From the NCBI RefSeq assembly GCF_039769985.1, contig NZ_JBDNCH010000002.1, positions 3,100,001-3,164,000 on the forward strand: 64,000 nt of DNA, read 5' to 3'. Made by a program: the position numbers and the translations under genes. The DNA comes from Ponticoccus litoralis (GTDB lineage Bacteria > Pseudomonadota > Alphaproteobacteria > Rhodobacterales > Rhodobacteraceae). The notes under the pieces were generated by a model. That model was not told where the DNA came from, searched no databases, and saw only the letters and a list, made by a program, of their open reading frames with translations. Of this stretch, positions 36,530 through 45,937 are shown piece after piece. The stretch's first letter is position 1; each line of letters starts with the position of its first letter.

Positions 36530-37558
36530 ATGACCTACCAGCCAGCATCGGACCGATACCGGAACGCGATGAGCTATCGTCGCGCAGGCAAGAGCGGGAT
36601 CGACCTTCCAGCGATTTCGCTTGGCCTTTGGCAGAACTTCGGCGGCACCGACGATCTCGACATGGCCACCGCGATTTTGCGCCGCGCGTTCGACCGCGGC
36701 ATCACGCACTTCGATCTTGCCAACAATTACGGCCCGCCGCCGGGGTCCGCCGAAAGTTTCTTCGGTGAGGTGCTCGCAAGAGATTTCTCCCGCCACCGGG
36801 ACGAAATGATCATCTCGACCAAGGCTGGCTGGCAGATGTGGGACGGACCCTATGGTGGAATAGGCGGCAGCCGGAAGTACCTGGTTGCAAGCCTTGACCA
36901 ATCTCTGCACCGGATGGGACTCGATTACGTTGACATCTTCTACTCACACCGCGTCGACCCGACGACGCCCCTCGAGGAAACCATGGGCGCCCTTGCGCAC
37001 CTGCACCGGCAGGGCAAGGCCCTCTATATTGGCATTTCGAGCTACTCGCCCGAACTGACGCGCAAGGCCGCCGCACTGCTGCGCGAAGAGCGCGTGCCGC
37101 TCTTCATACATCAGCCGAACTATTCGATGTTCAACCGGCGCATTGAGCACGGGCTTCTCGACACGCTCGAGGACTTGGGAACTGCTTGCATCGCCTTTTC
37201 ACCGCTGGCTCAGGGCCTGCTCAGCAACAAGTACCTTCACGGCGTGCCTGAGAGCGCCCGCGCCGGACGTGGCGGGTTTGATAAGAGTTTGATCACAGAT
37301 GAACTTGTTGGGCGCATTCGATCGCTCAACACGATCGCCGAACGCCGTGGTCAGACCACGGCACAGATGGCCATCGCTTGGGCTCTGCGGGATCCCCGAG
37401 TTACGTCGGCCCTTATCGGCGCACGTACGGTTGAGCAGCTCGACAATTCTCTCAGCGCGCTTGAAAAGATGGAGTTCGAGACGGAGGAATTGGCCGAAAT
37501 CGAATTGCATGCCAAAGATGGCAATATCGACTTCTGGCGGATCTCGAGCGACCTCTAA
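36530..37558 (+). CDS. Aldo/keto reductase, YghZ-like (L-glyceraldehyde-3-phosphate reductase type)
   Basis: A 342-residue NADPH-dependent reductase. The catalytic tetrad can be placed: Asp and Tyr in THFDLANNYGPP, Lys in ISTKAGW and His in IFYSHRVD. WQNFGG and GYGGIGGSRKYL-like residues match the YghZ/Gpr group, which reduces L-glyceraldehyde 3-phosphate and methylglyoxal. The start at 36530 is chosen because homology begins at SYRRAGKSG; the frame is open for 50 codons upstream. It is probably regulated by the LysR gene before it. Confidence 0.87.
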   Translation: MTYQPASDRYRNAMSYRRAGKSGIDLPAISLGLWQNFGGTDDLDMATAILRRAFDRGITHFDLANNYGPPPGSAESFFGEVLARDFSRHRDEMIISTKAGWQMWDGPYGGIGGSRKYLVASLDQSLHRMGLDYVDIFYSHRVDPTTPLEETMGALAHLHRQGKALYIGISSYSPELTRKAAALLREERVPLFIHQPNYSMFNRRIEHGLLDTLEDLGTACIAFSPLAQGLLSNKYLHGVPESARAGRGGFDKSLITDELVGRIRSLNTIAERRGQTTAQMAIAWALRDPRVTSALIGARTVEQLDNSLSALEKMEFETEELAEIELHAKDGNIDFWRISSDL

Positions 37559-37808
37559 TGCGCGAGAACACGGCGAGGGAATTTCCTAGGTCCAAATGCC
37601 GCTCGCAACCGTGCCGTCCTGCCCGTGCACGGCGGCACTGCGACTGAGATGGTCTCGATGGAGAGGCCACAAGGCTTGGATTAGCAACTGCGTGCGACAC
37701 CGCAGCGGAGTCCGAAAAGGTCCGCACACCGGGAGTTTATTAAGTATGCAGCGAACTTCCGCTTCCCGCCCTACACTTTCCTTCAACCGGCTGCGTCAGG
37801 CCCCCCTA

Positions 37809-38972
37809 TCACTCCCAATCCCCCGAAAACCCCTTGGGCACCATGAGGATATCGCGGTCCACGCCGCGCACGTCGCGGTGGCCGCAGAGCGCCATGCTCA
37901 TGTCCAGCTCCTTGTGGATGACCTCCAGCGCCTTGGTGACGCCCGCCTCTCCCATGGCGCCAAGGCCGTAGACATAGGCGCGGCCGATCCAGCAGCCCTT
38001 GGCGCCGAGCGCCAGGGCCTTCAGAACGTCCTGACCCGAGCGAATGCCGGAATCGAGGTGCACCTCGATCTTGTCGCCGACCGCGTCCATGATCGGCTCC
38101 AGCGCGCGGATCGAGGACAGCGCGCCGTCCAGCTGGCGGCCGCCGTGGTTGGACACGACGATGGCGTCGGCGCCCACGTTGCAGGCCTCCAGCGCGTCGC
38201 GGGGGTCGATGATGCCCTTGATGATCAGCGGGCCGTCCCACATCTTGCGGAACTCGCGGATGCGGTCCCAGTTCAGCGACTGGTCGAAGCTCTCGTTGGT
38301 CCAGTTGCCAAGCGAGGAGGGGTCGGTGACGCCATGCGCGTGGCCGACGATATTGCCGAAGAAGCGCCGCTTGGTCTGAAGCATCTCCAGGCCCCAGGTC
38401 ACCTTGGTCATCATGTCGGCGATGGACTTGGCGGTGAACTTCGGCGGGGCGGAGAGGCCGTTCTTGAGGTCCTTGTGGCGCTGGCCCAGCAGTTGCAGGT
38501 CGACGGTGATCACCGCGGCAGAGCATTTGGCCGCCTTGGCGCGGTCAAACAGCCGCGTCATGTAGTCGTCGTCCTTCAGCGTGTAGACCTGCATCCAGAA
38601 GGGTTTCGTCGTGTTCTCGGCCACGTCCTCTATCGAGCAGATCGACATGGTCGAGAGGCAATAGGGCACGCCGAACTTCTCGGCGGCGCGGGCGGCCTTG
38701 ATCTCGCCGTCCGCGCTCTGCATGCCGGTCAGGCCGACGGGGGCGAGGGCCACGGGCATCGCCACGTCCTGCCCGATGAGCTGCGATTTGGTCGAACGGT
38801 TGGCCATGTCGATGGCGACGCGCTGGCGCAGGTAGATCTTGTCGAAATCCGAGGTGTTCTCGCGGAAGGTCTGTTCCGACCACGATCCGCTTTCGCAATA
38901 GTCGTAGAACATCTTGGGCACGCGGCGGCGGTGGATGCGCTTGAGGTCGTCGATATTGGTAATGACGGGCAT
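37809..38972 (-). CDS. lldD: L-lactate dehydrogenase (FMN, quinone-dependent)
   Basis: An FMN alpha-hydroxyacid dehydrogenase of 387 residues that oxidises L-lactate to pyruvate and feeds electrons to the respiratory chain. Family marks are LAPVGLTGMQ, the flavin-site Lys in LIIKGI, the catalytic His in VVSNHGGRQLDG and LDSGIRSGQDVLKAL. The region upstream carries a 27-bp palindrome that resembles sites of GntR/LldR regulators. The start at 38972 matches MPVITNIDDLKR of relatives. Confidence 0.92.
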   Translation of the reverse strand: MPVITNIDDLKRIHRRRVPKMFYDYCESGSWSEQTFRENTSDFDKIYLRQRVAIDMANRSTKSQLIGQDVAMPVALAPVGLTGMQSADGEIKAARAAEKFGVPYCLSTMSICSIEDVAENTTKPFWMQVYTLKDDDYMTRLFDRAKAAKCSAAVITVDLQLLGQRHKDLKNGLSAPPKFTAKSIADMMTKVTWGLEMLQTKRRFFGNIVGHAHGVTDPSSLGNWTNESFDQSLNWDRIREFRKMWDGPLIIKGIIDPRDALEACNVGADAIVVSNHGGRQLDGALSSIRALEPIMDAVGDKIEVHLDSGIRSGQDVLKALALGAKGCWIGRAYVYGLGAMGEAGVTKALEVIHKELDMSMALCGHRDVRGVDRDILMVPKGFSGDWE

Positions 38973-38990
38973 GGCGGACTCGCTTTGTGC

Positions 38991-39017
38991 AAATTGGTAA
39001 GGATCGATTACCAATTT
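38991..39017. promoter_or_regulatory. 27-bp palindromic operator between lldD and the H-NOX gene
   Basis: Arms AAATTGGTAA and TTACCAATTT are perfect inverted repeats around a 7-bp centre, GGATCGA. TTGGT/ACCAA half-sites are typical of FadR-type GntR regulators such as LldR and PdhR, although their usual spacing is shorter. It lies 19 bp before lldD and 83 bp before the H-NOX gene, so it could serve either promoter. No GntR gene adjoins it. Confidence 0.7.
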
Positions 39018-39099
39018 AGCGCGGCTGGCGCAATGCGCGATTAAGGCGCCGTTCATGCCCCCGGGTTTAGTCTGCGGCAGTTGTTGCAGGAGGGTTCCC

Positions 39100-39636
39100 G
39101 TGAAGGGCATCGTGTTCACCGAATTGCTGGCCATGGCAGAGCAGGCCGTGGGCGAAGCGGTCGTCGATGCGGTTCTCGACGAGGCAGAGCTGAGCTCTGG
39201 CGGGGTCTTCACGGCGGTGGGCTCTTATCCCTGCTCCGATCTCATGGCCATCGTCGGCGGGCTGTGTCCGCATACGGGCATGAGCGTGGAGGCTCTGCAA
39301 CGGGCGTTCGGCGGCTGGATGCTGCGGTATTTCGTGGCCCACTACCCGGGGGTCTTCGCCGGCAAGCCCGGCCCGCTGGAGATGCTGGAGTCGGTCGACG
39401 GCGAAATCCACGTCGAGGTGCGCAAGCTGTACCCGGATGCCGAACTGCCGCGGTTCCGGACCGCGCGCAGGGGCGCCGGGGAGTTGCAGATGATCTATAC
39501 CTCGGCGCGGCCCCTGACCGCCTTCTGCCACGGCCTGATAGAGGCCTGCGTCGCGCATTACGGCATGGCGGTCGAGGTCCGTTGCACCCCGCGCCCGCCC
39601 GACGGCGCGGTCTTCGATATCCGGCTGGAGCGGTAG
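39100..39636 (+). CDS. hnoX: H-NOX haem nitric-oxide sensor protein
   Basis: A 178-residue haem domain. The proximal haem ligand is His104 (DGEIHVEVRK), and the haem-propionate motif YxSxR is Tyr133-Ser135-Arg137 (YTSAR). Stand-alone proteins of this kind bind NO and inhibit the histidine kinase encoded next to them, often changing biofilm behaviour. The start is a GTG with AGGAGG five bases upstream, a clear case. An in-frame ATG farther upstream lacks such a site. The kinase gene begins 3 bases after the stop. Confidence 0.92.
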   Translation: MKGIVFTELLAMAEQAVGEAVVDAVLDEAELSSGGVFTAVGSYPCSDLMAIVGGLCPHTGMSVEALQRAFGGWMLRYFVAHYPGVFAGKPGPLEMLESVDGEIHVEVRKLYPDAELPRFRTARRGAGELQMIYTSARPLTAFCHGLIEACVAHYGMAVEVRCTPRPPDGAVFDIRLER

Positions 39637-39639
39637 CGG

Positions 39640-41027
39640 ATGGCAGGGCGCGCGGTACCGGTCAGGGGGCGCCGCCGGACGGTGTCTCGCGCCGCCGCTA
39701 CGAGCGCGAGCGGCTGGCCCGGATCGCGGCAGAGCACCTGTTGGAAGAGAAAGCCCGCGCGCTTTTCGAGTCGCAGCAAAGGCTGGCCACCCACGCGGAG
39801 TCGCTGGAAAAGGCCTTTGACGCGCGCACGGAACAGCTGAAGGCCGCCATGGTCGCCGCCGAAAGCGCCAATGCCGCCAAAAGCGGCTTTCTCGCCATGA
39901 TCAGCCACGAGATCCGGACGCCCCTGAACGGGGTTCTGGGCATGGCGACGGTGCTGGCGGAAACCGAGCTGAGCGCCGAACAGATGGAGATGGCGCAGAC
40001 CATCCTGCAGTCCGGGCAATCGCTGCTGTCGCTGCTCAACGACGTGCTGGACCTGAGCAAGATCGAGGCCCGCAAGATGGAGCTGGAGGCGCAGGACGTG
40101 GATCTGCGCCTGTTGTGCAACGAGACGCTCAAGCTGTACCGCGACCGGGCAGAGCGCAAGGGACTGAGTTTCGCGGTCGAGGTCAACGGCAGTGCCCGGC
40201 GCTGGGTGCGCGTCGATCCGACCCGGGTGCGGCAGGTTCTGGGCAACCTCGTCTCCAACGCGATCAAGTTCACGCCGGAAGGGGGCGTTCAGGTCCATGT
40301 GCGCCAGACCGGGTCAGAGCTGCAGTTGCGGGTGCGTGACAGCGGCCCGGGGGTGCCCGAAGAGCGCCGCGACCGGCTGTTCGAGGCCTTTTCGCAGACC
40401 GACGAGACGATCACCCGGCGCTTTGGCGGCACCGGTCTTGGCCTTGCGATCTCGCGCCAGATCTGTCGGTTGATGGGCGGCGATCTGGTCTATCGCGCGG
40501 TGCCCGGGGGCGGAAGCTGCTTCGTCGCCACCCTGCGGGTCGAACGGGCCGGCGGCGCGGCAGACCGGCAGGCCCGCAATCCGCGCAGCGCCGACAGTGT
40601 CCTGAGGTCGCGGTCATGGCGCATTCTGGTGGCCGAGGACAGCCTGACGAACCAGAAGGTCCTGCGGCTGCTGCTGCGCAATTTCGAACTGGATATCGAG
40701 TATGTCGGCAACGGGGCGCAGGCGGTCGAGGTGCATTGCCACGACCCTTTCGACCTGATCCTGATGGATGTGAACATGCCGGTTCTGAACGGGCTGGAGG
40801 CGGCGGCCATGATCCGCCAGAGCGAGGCGGCGCTGGGGCTGAGGCGGGTGCCGATCGTCGCCCTGACCGCCAACGCCATGACGCATCAGGTGGCAGAGTA
40901 CCTGCGGCAGGGCATCGATGCGCATGTGGCCAAGCCGGTCCGCCGCGAAGACCTTTGCGAAGCCATGGCCCGGCTGTTGTATGACCGGAGCACCGGGCCG
41001 CAGGGGCCGGGCGGGCAGGGGCAATGA
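39640..41027 (+). CDS. hnoK: H-NOX-associated hybrid histidine kinase (N-terminal frameshift in sequence)
   Basis: A cytoplasmic kinase with no membrane segment. It has a coiled coil (ERERLARIAAEHLLEEKARA), a dimerisation/phospho-acceptor domain with His in MISHEIRTPLNG and an ATPase domain (NAIKFTPEGG, GTGLGLAI). It ends in a receiver with Asp in LILMDVNMPVLNG. The only good start, ATG at 39640, is in a different frame from the body. A one-base error near 39690 would join TVSRA to RYERERLA. About 462 residues result. With the H-NOX protein it forms an NO-responsive phosphorelay; its next partner (an HPt or response regulator) is not in this window. Confidence 0.87.
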
Positions 41028-41036
41028 CCTGTGGAC

Positions 41037-41065
41037 GCGGCCCCCGGGCGCGGCGCGGGGGCCGC
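41037..41065. terminator. Hairpin between the converging kinase and trpA genes
   Basis: A perfect 9-bp stem (GCGGCCCCC with GGGGGCCGC) lies 10 bp beyond the kinase stop. It has no U-tract, so termination at this site is only possible. Confidence 0.35.
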
Positions 41066-41142
41066 GACCGGGCCAATCCTGTGCCTCGGCCCGGCAGCGG
41101 CGGGCGATGCTGCCGGGCGCCGCCCCGGGGCGGCGATGCGGC

Positions 41143-41934
41143 TCAGGCGCTGTGGGCGCCGCTTGCAAGGCCCTCGACGAAGGCAAGGATCTCTGCGGTC
41201 GGGCGGCCCTTGGCGATCTCGCCGACGATGGCGGAGCCGACCACGCAGCCGTCCGCGACCGATGCGATCTCGCGCGCGGTTTCGGGGGTGCGGATGCCGA
41301 AGCCCACGATCACGGGCAGGTCGGTGCCGGCCTTGATGCGGGCAACCTCGGGGCCGACGTCCACGGCCTGCGCGGCGGCGGCGCCGGTGATGCCGGTGAT
41401 CGAGACGTAGTAGACGAAGCCGCTGGTGTTCTGCAGCACGCGCGGCAGGCGGGCATCATCGGTGGTGGGCGTGGCGAGGCGGATGAAGTTCAGCCCGGCG
41501 GCCTGTGCGGGCAGGCAAAGCTCTTCGTCCTCTTCGGGGGGCAGGTCGACGATGATCAGCCCGTCGATCCCGGCCTCTTTCGCCTGGGCCAGGAAGGTGT
41601 CGACGCCACGCGAGTAGATCGGGTTGTAATAGCCCATCAGCACGATGGGGGTGCTGTCGTTCCCGACGCGGAAGTCGCGAACCATCTGCAGGGTGCGGTC
41701 CAGCGTCATGCCCTGTTCCAGGGCGCGCTGACCGGCCAGCTGGATCGTCGAGCCGTCGGCCATGGGATCGGTGAAGGGCAGACCCAGCTCGATGATGTCC
41801 ACCCCGGCGCCCGGCAGGCCCTTCATGACCGCAAGCGAGGCGTCGACGTCCGGGTCTCCGGCCATGATGTAGGAAACGAAGGCCTTTTTCCCCTCGGAGC
41901 GGAGGCGGGCAAAGGTGGCGTCGATGCGAGTCAT
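41143..41934 (-). CDS. trpA: Tryptophan synthase alpha chain
   Basis: TrpA splits indole-3-glycerol phosphate and passes indole to TrpB. The catalytic Glu is in IIELGLPFTDPMADG (with the Asp later in the same motif), and VGFGIRTPE holds the phosphate site. The length of 263 residues is normal. GAAGGA precedes the ATG. It stands alone here, 17 kb from trpB, with a convergent kinase on one side and a divergent polyphosphate kinase gene on the other. Confidence 0.95.
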   Translation of the reverse strand: MTRIDATFARLRSEGKKAFVSYIMAGDPDVDASLAVMKGLPGAGVDIIELGLPFTDPMADGSTIQLAGQRALEQGMTLDRTLQMVRDFRVGNDSTPIVLMGYYNPIYSRGVDTFLAQAKEAGIDGLIIVDLPPEEDEELCLPAQAAGLNFIRLATPTTDDARLPRVLQNTSGFVYYVSITGITGAAAAQAVDVGPEVARIKAGTDLPVIVGFGIRTPETAREIASVADGCVVGSAIVGEIAKGRPTAEILAFVEGLASGAHSA

Positions 41935-42154
41935 ATTGGTCCTTCCTTCGGCAGGGGCCTTGCCGTGTTGCCGGATGCGCGCGGGAAAAGCAATGGCGGA
42001 GGGAAAGCGCGCCCGGGGGGCTCAGGTCGCCCCACGCGTGGTGCCATGGCGGCGCAGGATCGCGGGGCAGGGTGCGGCGGGGTGGGATTTGACAGGCCGG
42101 TGGCGGCCAGAGAAGATGCCGAGTAGACCCGTGACGGTCGAGGAGGGAGAGACG

Positions 42155-43124
42155 ATGCAGGACGCCAGCGGCACGCCCCGGGAAGAGCCCCCCGTCGAGA
42201 TTGCAACGGCTGCCCCGGGGGCGGCGGCGCAGACCCCTGTCGCACCCCGGGCGCCGACCCGGCGCCAGCCCACGCCTGCCGAGATCCGCCACGCTTTCGA
42301 GAGCGGCACCTACCCCTATGACGTGAAGCTCTCGCGCCGCAGCTACGAGCGCGAGAAGGCGCAGCTGCAGGCGGAGCTTCTGAAGGTCCAGCTTTGGGCG
42401 CTGGAGACCGGGCAGAAGTTCGTGCTGCTGTTCGAGGGCCGCGATGCGGCGGGCAAGGGTGGCACCATCAAGCGCTTCACCGAACATCTGAATCCGCGCC
42501 ATGCCCGCGTTGTCGCCCTGAACAAGCCGACCGAGGAAGAGCGCGGGCAATGGTATTTCCAGCGCTACGTCGCGCAGCTGCCCACCGCCGGAGAGATCGT
42601 GCTCTACGACCGCTCGTGGTACAACCGGGCGGGGGTCGAGCGGGTCATGGGCTTTTGCGAGCCGGCCGAGGTACCTCGAGTTCATGCGCCAGACGCCCGA
42701 ACTGGAACGCATGCTGGTGCGGTCCGGCATCCGGCTTTACAAGTACTGGTTTTCTGTCACGCGCGACGAACAGGCCGCCCGTTTCGTCAGCCGCGAGACC
42801 GATCCGCTGAAGCAATGGAAGCTGTCGCCGATCGACAAGGCCTCTCTCGGGCGCTGGGACGACTACACCGAGGCGAAGGAGGCGATGTTCTTCTACACCG
42901 ATACGGCGGATGCGCCCTGGACCGTGGTGAAGTCGAACGACAAGAAACGCGCAAGGCTGAACTGCATGAAGCACTTCCTGTCGACGCTCGACTATCCCGG
43001 CAAGGATCCCGGGGTGGCCCGGGCACCGGATCCGCTGATCGTCGGCGGGGCGCAGCATGTCATCCACCGTTCCGATCATATCCTGGGCGGCGTGCTGCGT
43101 CCCGGGGCGGACCCGGAAAGCTGA
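42155..43124 (+). CDS. ppk2: Polyphosphate kinase 2 (frameshift in sequence)
   Basis: PPK2 transfers phosphate between polyphosphate and nucleotides. Walker A is FEGRDAAGKGGTIKRF and Walker B/lid residues are in LYDRSWYNRAGVERVMGFC. The frame breaks near 42671. Removing one G from GAGGTAC joins EPAE to YLEFMRQTPELERML. The corrected protein is about 322 residues, with a variable N-terminal 60 rich in Ala and Pro. GGAGGGAG lies before the ATG. Whether it prefers ADP or GDP is not readable. Confidence 0.9.
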
Positions 43125-43128
43125 CCGG

Positions 43129-43771
43129 TCAGGTCACCTGCGTCAGCCAGTCCATCAGCGGTACGGAACGCCGCGAAGCGATCCTTCAGCGTCTGTTCCG
43201 GGTCGGCGGTCAGCGCCTGTTCCAGCCCGTCGGCCCATGCGATCAGCCCGCGCTGGCGCAGCAGCGCCGCGCGGGGGTGGTCCGCCGGGTAGGGGTGCGG
43301 CATCCGCCTCATTTCAGGGTCGTCGATGCGCCAGCCGCCTGCGCCAAGGATCGCCTCCAGCTCTGCCCCGGCGTCAGAGGCCACGGCCTCGCGCCAGCGA
43401 AGCTGCTGATCCCTTTCGAAGCGCATGATGCCCGCGCCGGTCGTCGCGTAGTCGGGCGCGATCCCCAGCATCCAGCTGCGCCCGTCGGGCAGGAACCACA
43501 TCATGTGAAGATGCGTGTGAAAGGGCGTCTTGTCCTCGGAGAAGCGCACGTCGCGGTGCGGGCGGAAGAGTTTCGTGCGCGGGTGCAGGTTCAGCTCTTG
43601 CGAGAACCAGGCGGCGATCTCTGTCAGCAGCTTTTCCGAGGGGCGTTTCAGCGCGCTGTCGTATTGCGCCTTGTTGGCGTTGAACCAGCCGCGGTCGTTG
43701 TTTTCGGACAGGGCCTTCAGAAAGGCGCGGCTGTCCGCGAAGAAGCCTGACAGGGCGATGGGATCGGCCAT
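43129..43771 (-). CDS. DUF2461/TIGR02453 family protein (C-terminal frameshift in sequence)
   Basis: A protein of about 213 residues with the family marks DRGWFNANKAQYD, FRPHRDVRFSEDKTPFHTH (positions about 70-90) and MLGIAPDYATTGAG. Function is unknown. As given, the frame runs on past a natural end. One base near 43162 changes it to VPLMDWLTQVT and a stop at 43129, as in relatives. The start at 43771 is set by MADPIALSGFF; the upstream open frame is unlikely. It ends 5 bp past the end of ppk2, convergent with it. Confidence 0.82.
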
Positions 43772-43924
43772 GGGTGCCTCCGCGCCGGGTGGGGTCGGTG
43801 CAATTCTAGCACAGAACGGCCCGGCTGGCATGCCACATGCGGACGTCCTCGGCGGCGCCCGGTGCCGCCATGGCTTGCCCTTTCGCGGGACCGGGCGTAA
43901 GCGCGAAGCATGGGACAGGATGTG

Positions 43925-45283
43925 ATGAATTTTCGGGCACATGCCCGGGCCACGCTGGCGCTGGGTCTGCCGCTGATCGGCGGGCACCTTGCGCAATTCG
44001 CCATCGGGTTCACCGATACGCTGATGATGGGCTGGTACGGGGTGCCGGAACTGGCGGCCCTGACACTGGCCTCGTCGCTGTTCTTCACGCTGTTCCTGTT
44101 CGGTTCGGGTTTTGCCCGGGCGGTGATGCCCATGGTCGCGACCTTCGCGGCGCAGGGGGATGACGTGTCCGTGCGCCGCTCGACGCGGATGGCGCTGTGG
44201 CTGTCGGGGCTGTATTTTGCCGCGGTCCTGCCGGTCCTGTGGTTGTCAGCGCCGATCCTGCGCGGCCTTGGTCAAAGCCCGGAAATCGCGGCGCTGGCGC
44301 AGACCTACCTGCGCATCGCCTCGCTGGGCATGCTGCCCGCGCTGGGGGTCATGGTTCTGAAGAACTACCTCGCCGGGCTCGAGGATACCCGCGTCGCCAT
44401 GGTCATCACGCTGGCGGCGGCGGCGCTGAACGTGCCGGCGAACTACGCGCTGGTCTTCGGCAACTGGGGCGCGCCGGAGATGGGGATCGCCGGGGCGGCG
44501 GTCGCCTCGGTGCTGGTGCAAACCGTGTCCCTGTTGCTGGTAGTGGCCTACGCGCTGCGCAAGCGCCCCGAGCACCAGCTGTTCGTGCGTTTCTGGCGGG
44601 CGGATGGCGAGATGTTCAGCCGGGTCTTCCGGCTGGGCCTGCCGATCGGGCTGACCACGCTGGCCGAGGTGGCGATGTTCGCCGCCGCCGCGTTGCCGAT
44701 GGGCTGGCTGGGCAATGTGCCGCTGGCGGCGCATGGGGTCGCGCTTCAGATCACCTCGGCCACCTTCATGATGCAGGTCGGCCTGTCGAACGCGGCCACG
44801 GTGCGGGTCGGCAATGCGCTGGGGCGGCGCGACCTCGGGCATCTGCTGGCGGGCGCGCGGGTCGTCGTGGTGCTGGGCGCGGTGGGCGTGGCCCTGTCGA
44901 TGGCCCTGTTCCTGCTGCTGCCGGAAACGCTGGTCGGGGCCTTCGTCGACCCGGAGGATCCGGCGCGGGACGAAATCATCGCCACCGGCAAACGCTTCCT
45001 GTTCTTCGCCGCGCTGTTCCAGCTGGCGGATGCGGCACAGGTTCTGCACCTCGGGCTGCTGCGCGGCCTTCAGGACACGCGGGTGCCGATGATCATGGCC
45101 TCGGTGGCCTATTGGGGGATCGGCCTGCCCTCGACGCTGCTGTTTGCCTTCCCGCTCGGGCTGGGCGGGATCGGCGTCTGGCTGGGGCTGACCCTTGGGC
45201 TGGCGGTGGCGGCGGCGCTGCTGATCTGGCGGTTCTGGACACGCGGCGCGGCACTGGCAGAGGCGCAGGTTTCGGCGGCCTGA
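43925..45283 (+). CDS. MATE-family efflux transporter, NorM type
   Basis: A 452-residue exporter with about 12 membrane segments. Marks of the family are GLPLIGGHLAQFAIGFTDTLM, split here as GLPLIGGHLAQ and FTDTLMMGWYG, plus GVALQITSATFMMQVG and NAATVRVGNALG in the second half. It differs from the DinF-type gene at 20944. The start at 43925 has AGGA six bases upstream; an in-frame ATG at 43910 is an alternative. Substrates of such pumps are cationic drugs, dyes or metabolites. Confidence 0.9.
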   Translation: MNFRAHARATLALGLPLIGGHLAQFAIGFTDTLMMGWYGVPELAALTLASSLFFTLFLFGSGFARAVMPMVATFAAQGDDVSVRRSTRMALWLSGLYFAAVLPVLWLSAPILRGLGQSPEIAALAQTYLRIASLGMLPALGVMVLKNYLAGLEDTRVAMVITLAAAALNVPANYALVFGNWGAPEMGIAGAAVASVLVQTVSLLLVVAYALRKRPEHQLFVRFWRADGEMFSRVFRLGLPIGLTTLAEVAMFAAAALPMGWLGNVPLAAHGVALQITSATFMMQVGLSNAATVRVGNALGRRDLGHLLAGARVVVVLGAVGVALSMALFLLLPETLVGAFVDPEDPARDEIIATGKRFLFFAALFQLADAAQVLHLGLLRGLQDTRVPMIMASVAYWGIGLPSTLLFAFPLGLGGIGVWLGLTLGLAVAAALLIWRFWTRGAALAEAQVSAA

Positions 45284-45473
45284 CGGCAAAATCCGGAAAG
45301 GCGAGCAGCCAGACCGCGTGCGCCACGCGGTTTCGGCCTTGAAATGCCCCGCGCAGAGTGGGGAAAACCAGCATTGTCCCAAGCCCGGGTGAAGTGGTTT
45401 ACTCTGCCCGGAACCCAAGGGCGACAGGCCCGGGGCAATACAAGACACATGAGATTTGCAAAGGGACATGACC

Positions 45474-45878
45474 ATGGAAAGCACGATGGGTAACGGCGGA
45501 TACACCGGCGGTTCGGCCTACAGCCGCGAGGTCGGCTACGGCGAGGCGCTGAAGCTGTTTTTCGCCAATTACATCAAGTTCGAGGGCCGCTCGAACCGGG
45601 GCGAATACTGGAAGGCCGTCCTGCTGCTGATCGTGATCAACATCGTGGTCGGGGTGGTCGACACCATCCTCACCGGCGCGGGCGGCGTTCCCTTCCTGGG
45701 CATGATCTTCTCGCTGGTGACGCTGGTTCCCAGCCTCGCCATCGGCGCCCGCCGCCTGCATGATATCGGCAAAAGCGGATGGTGGTTGCTGATCGGCCTG
45801 ATCCCGCTGATCGGCTTCATCATCCTGATCGTCTGGTTCGCCAAGAAGCCCGACCCGGCACAGAACCAGTACGGCTGA
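45474..45878 (+). CDS. DUF805 membrane protein
   Basis: A 134-residue protein with the family pattern FEGRSNRGEYW, then hydrophobic segments (about 45-65, 73-90 and 105-125) and ARRLHDIGKSGWW between them. The N-terminal 20 residues are Gly/Ser/Tyr-rich. DUF805 proteins are inner-membrane proteins of unknown function. Three ATGs lie close together; the one at 45474 has AAAGGG at the best distance. It is a single-gene unit ended by a strong terminator. Confidence 0.88.
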   Translation: MESTMGNGGYTGGSAYSREVGYGEALKLFFANYIKFEGRSNRGEYWKAVLLLIVINIVVGVVDTILTGAGGVPFLGMIFSLVTLVPSLAIGARRLHDIGKSGWWLLIGLIPLIGFIILIVWFAKKPDPAQNQYG

Positions 45879-45899
45879 TCTCTGCCGCTTGAAGGAAAG

Positions 45900-45933
45900 G
45901 GGGCGGCGCGAGCGGATCGCGCCGCCCCTTTTT
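45900..45933. terminator. Bidirectional Rho-independent terminator
   Basis: An 11-bp perfect stem (GGGGCGGCGCG with CGCGCCGCCCC, loop of 7) is followed by TTTTT on the plus strand and preceded by AAA, giving a weaker U-run on the minus strand. It separates the convergent DUF805 and VOC genes. Confidence 0.88.
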
Positions 45934-45937
45934 GGTG

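Noticed and set aside
42671..43162. Frameshifts caused by a shared GTACC motif
   Set aside because: Breaks at 24734, 42671 and 43162 all touch GTAC, which looked systematic, but most other break points lack it, so I treat it as chance or a minor sequencing bias.
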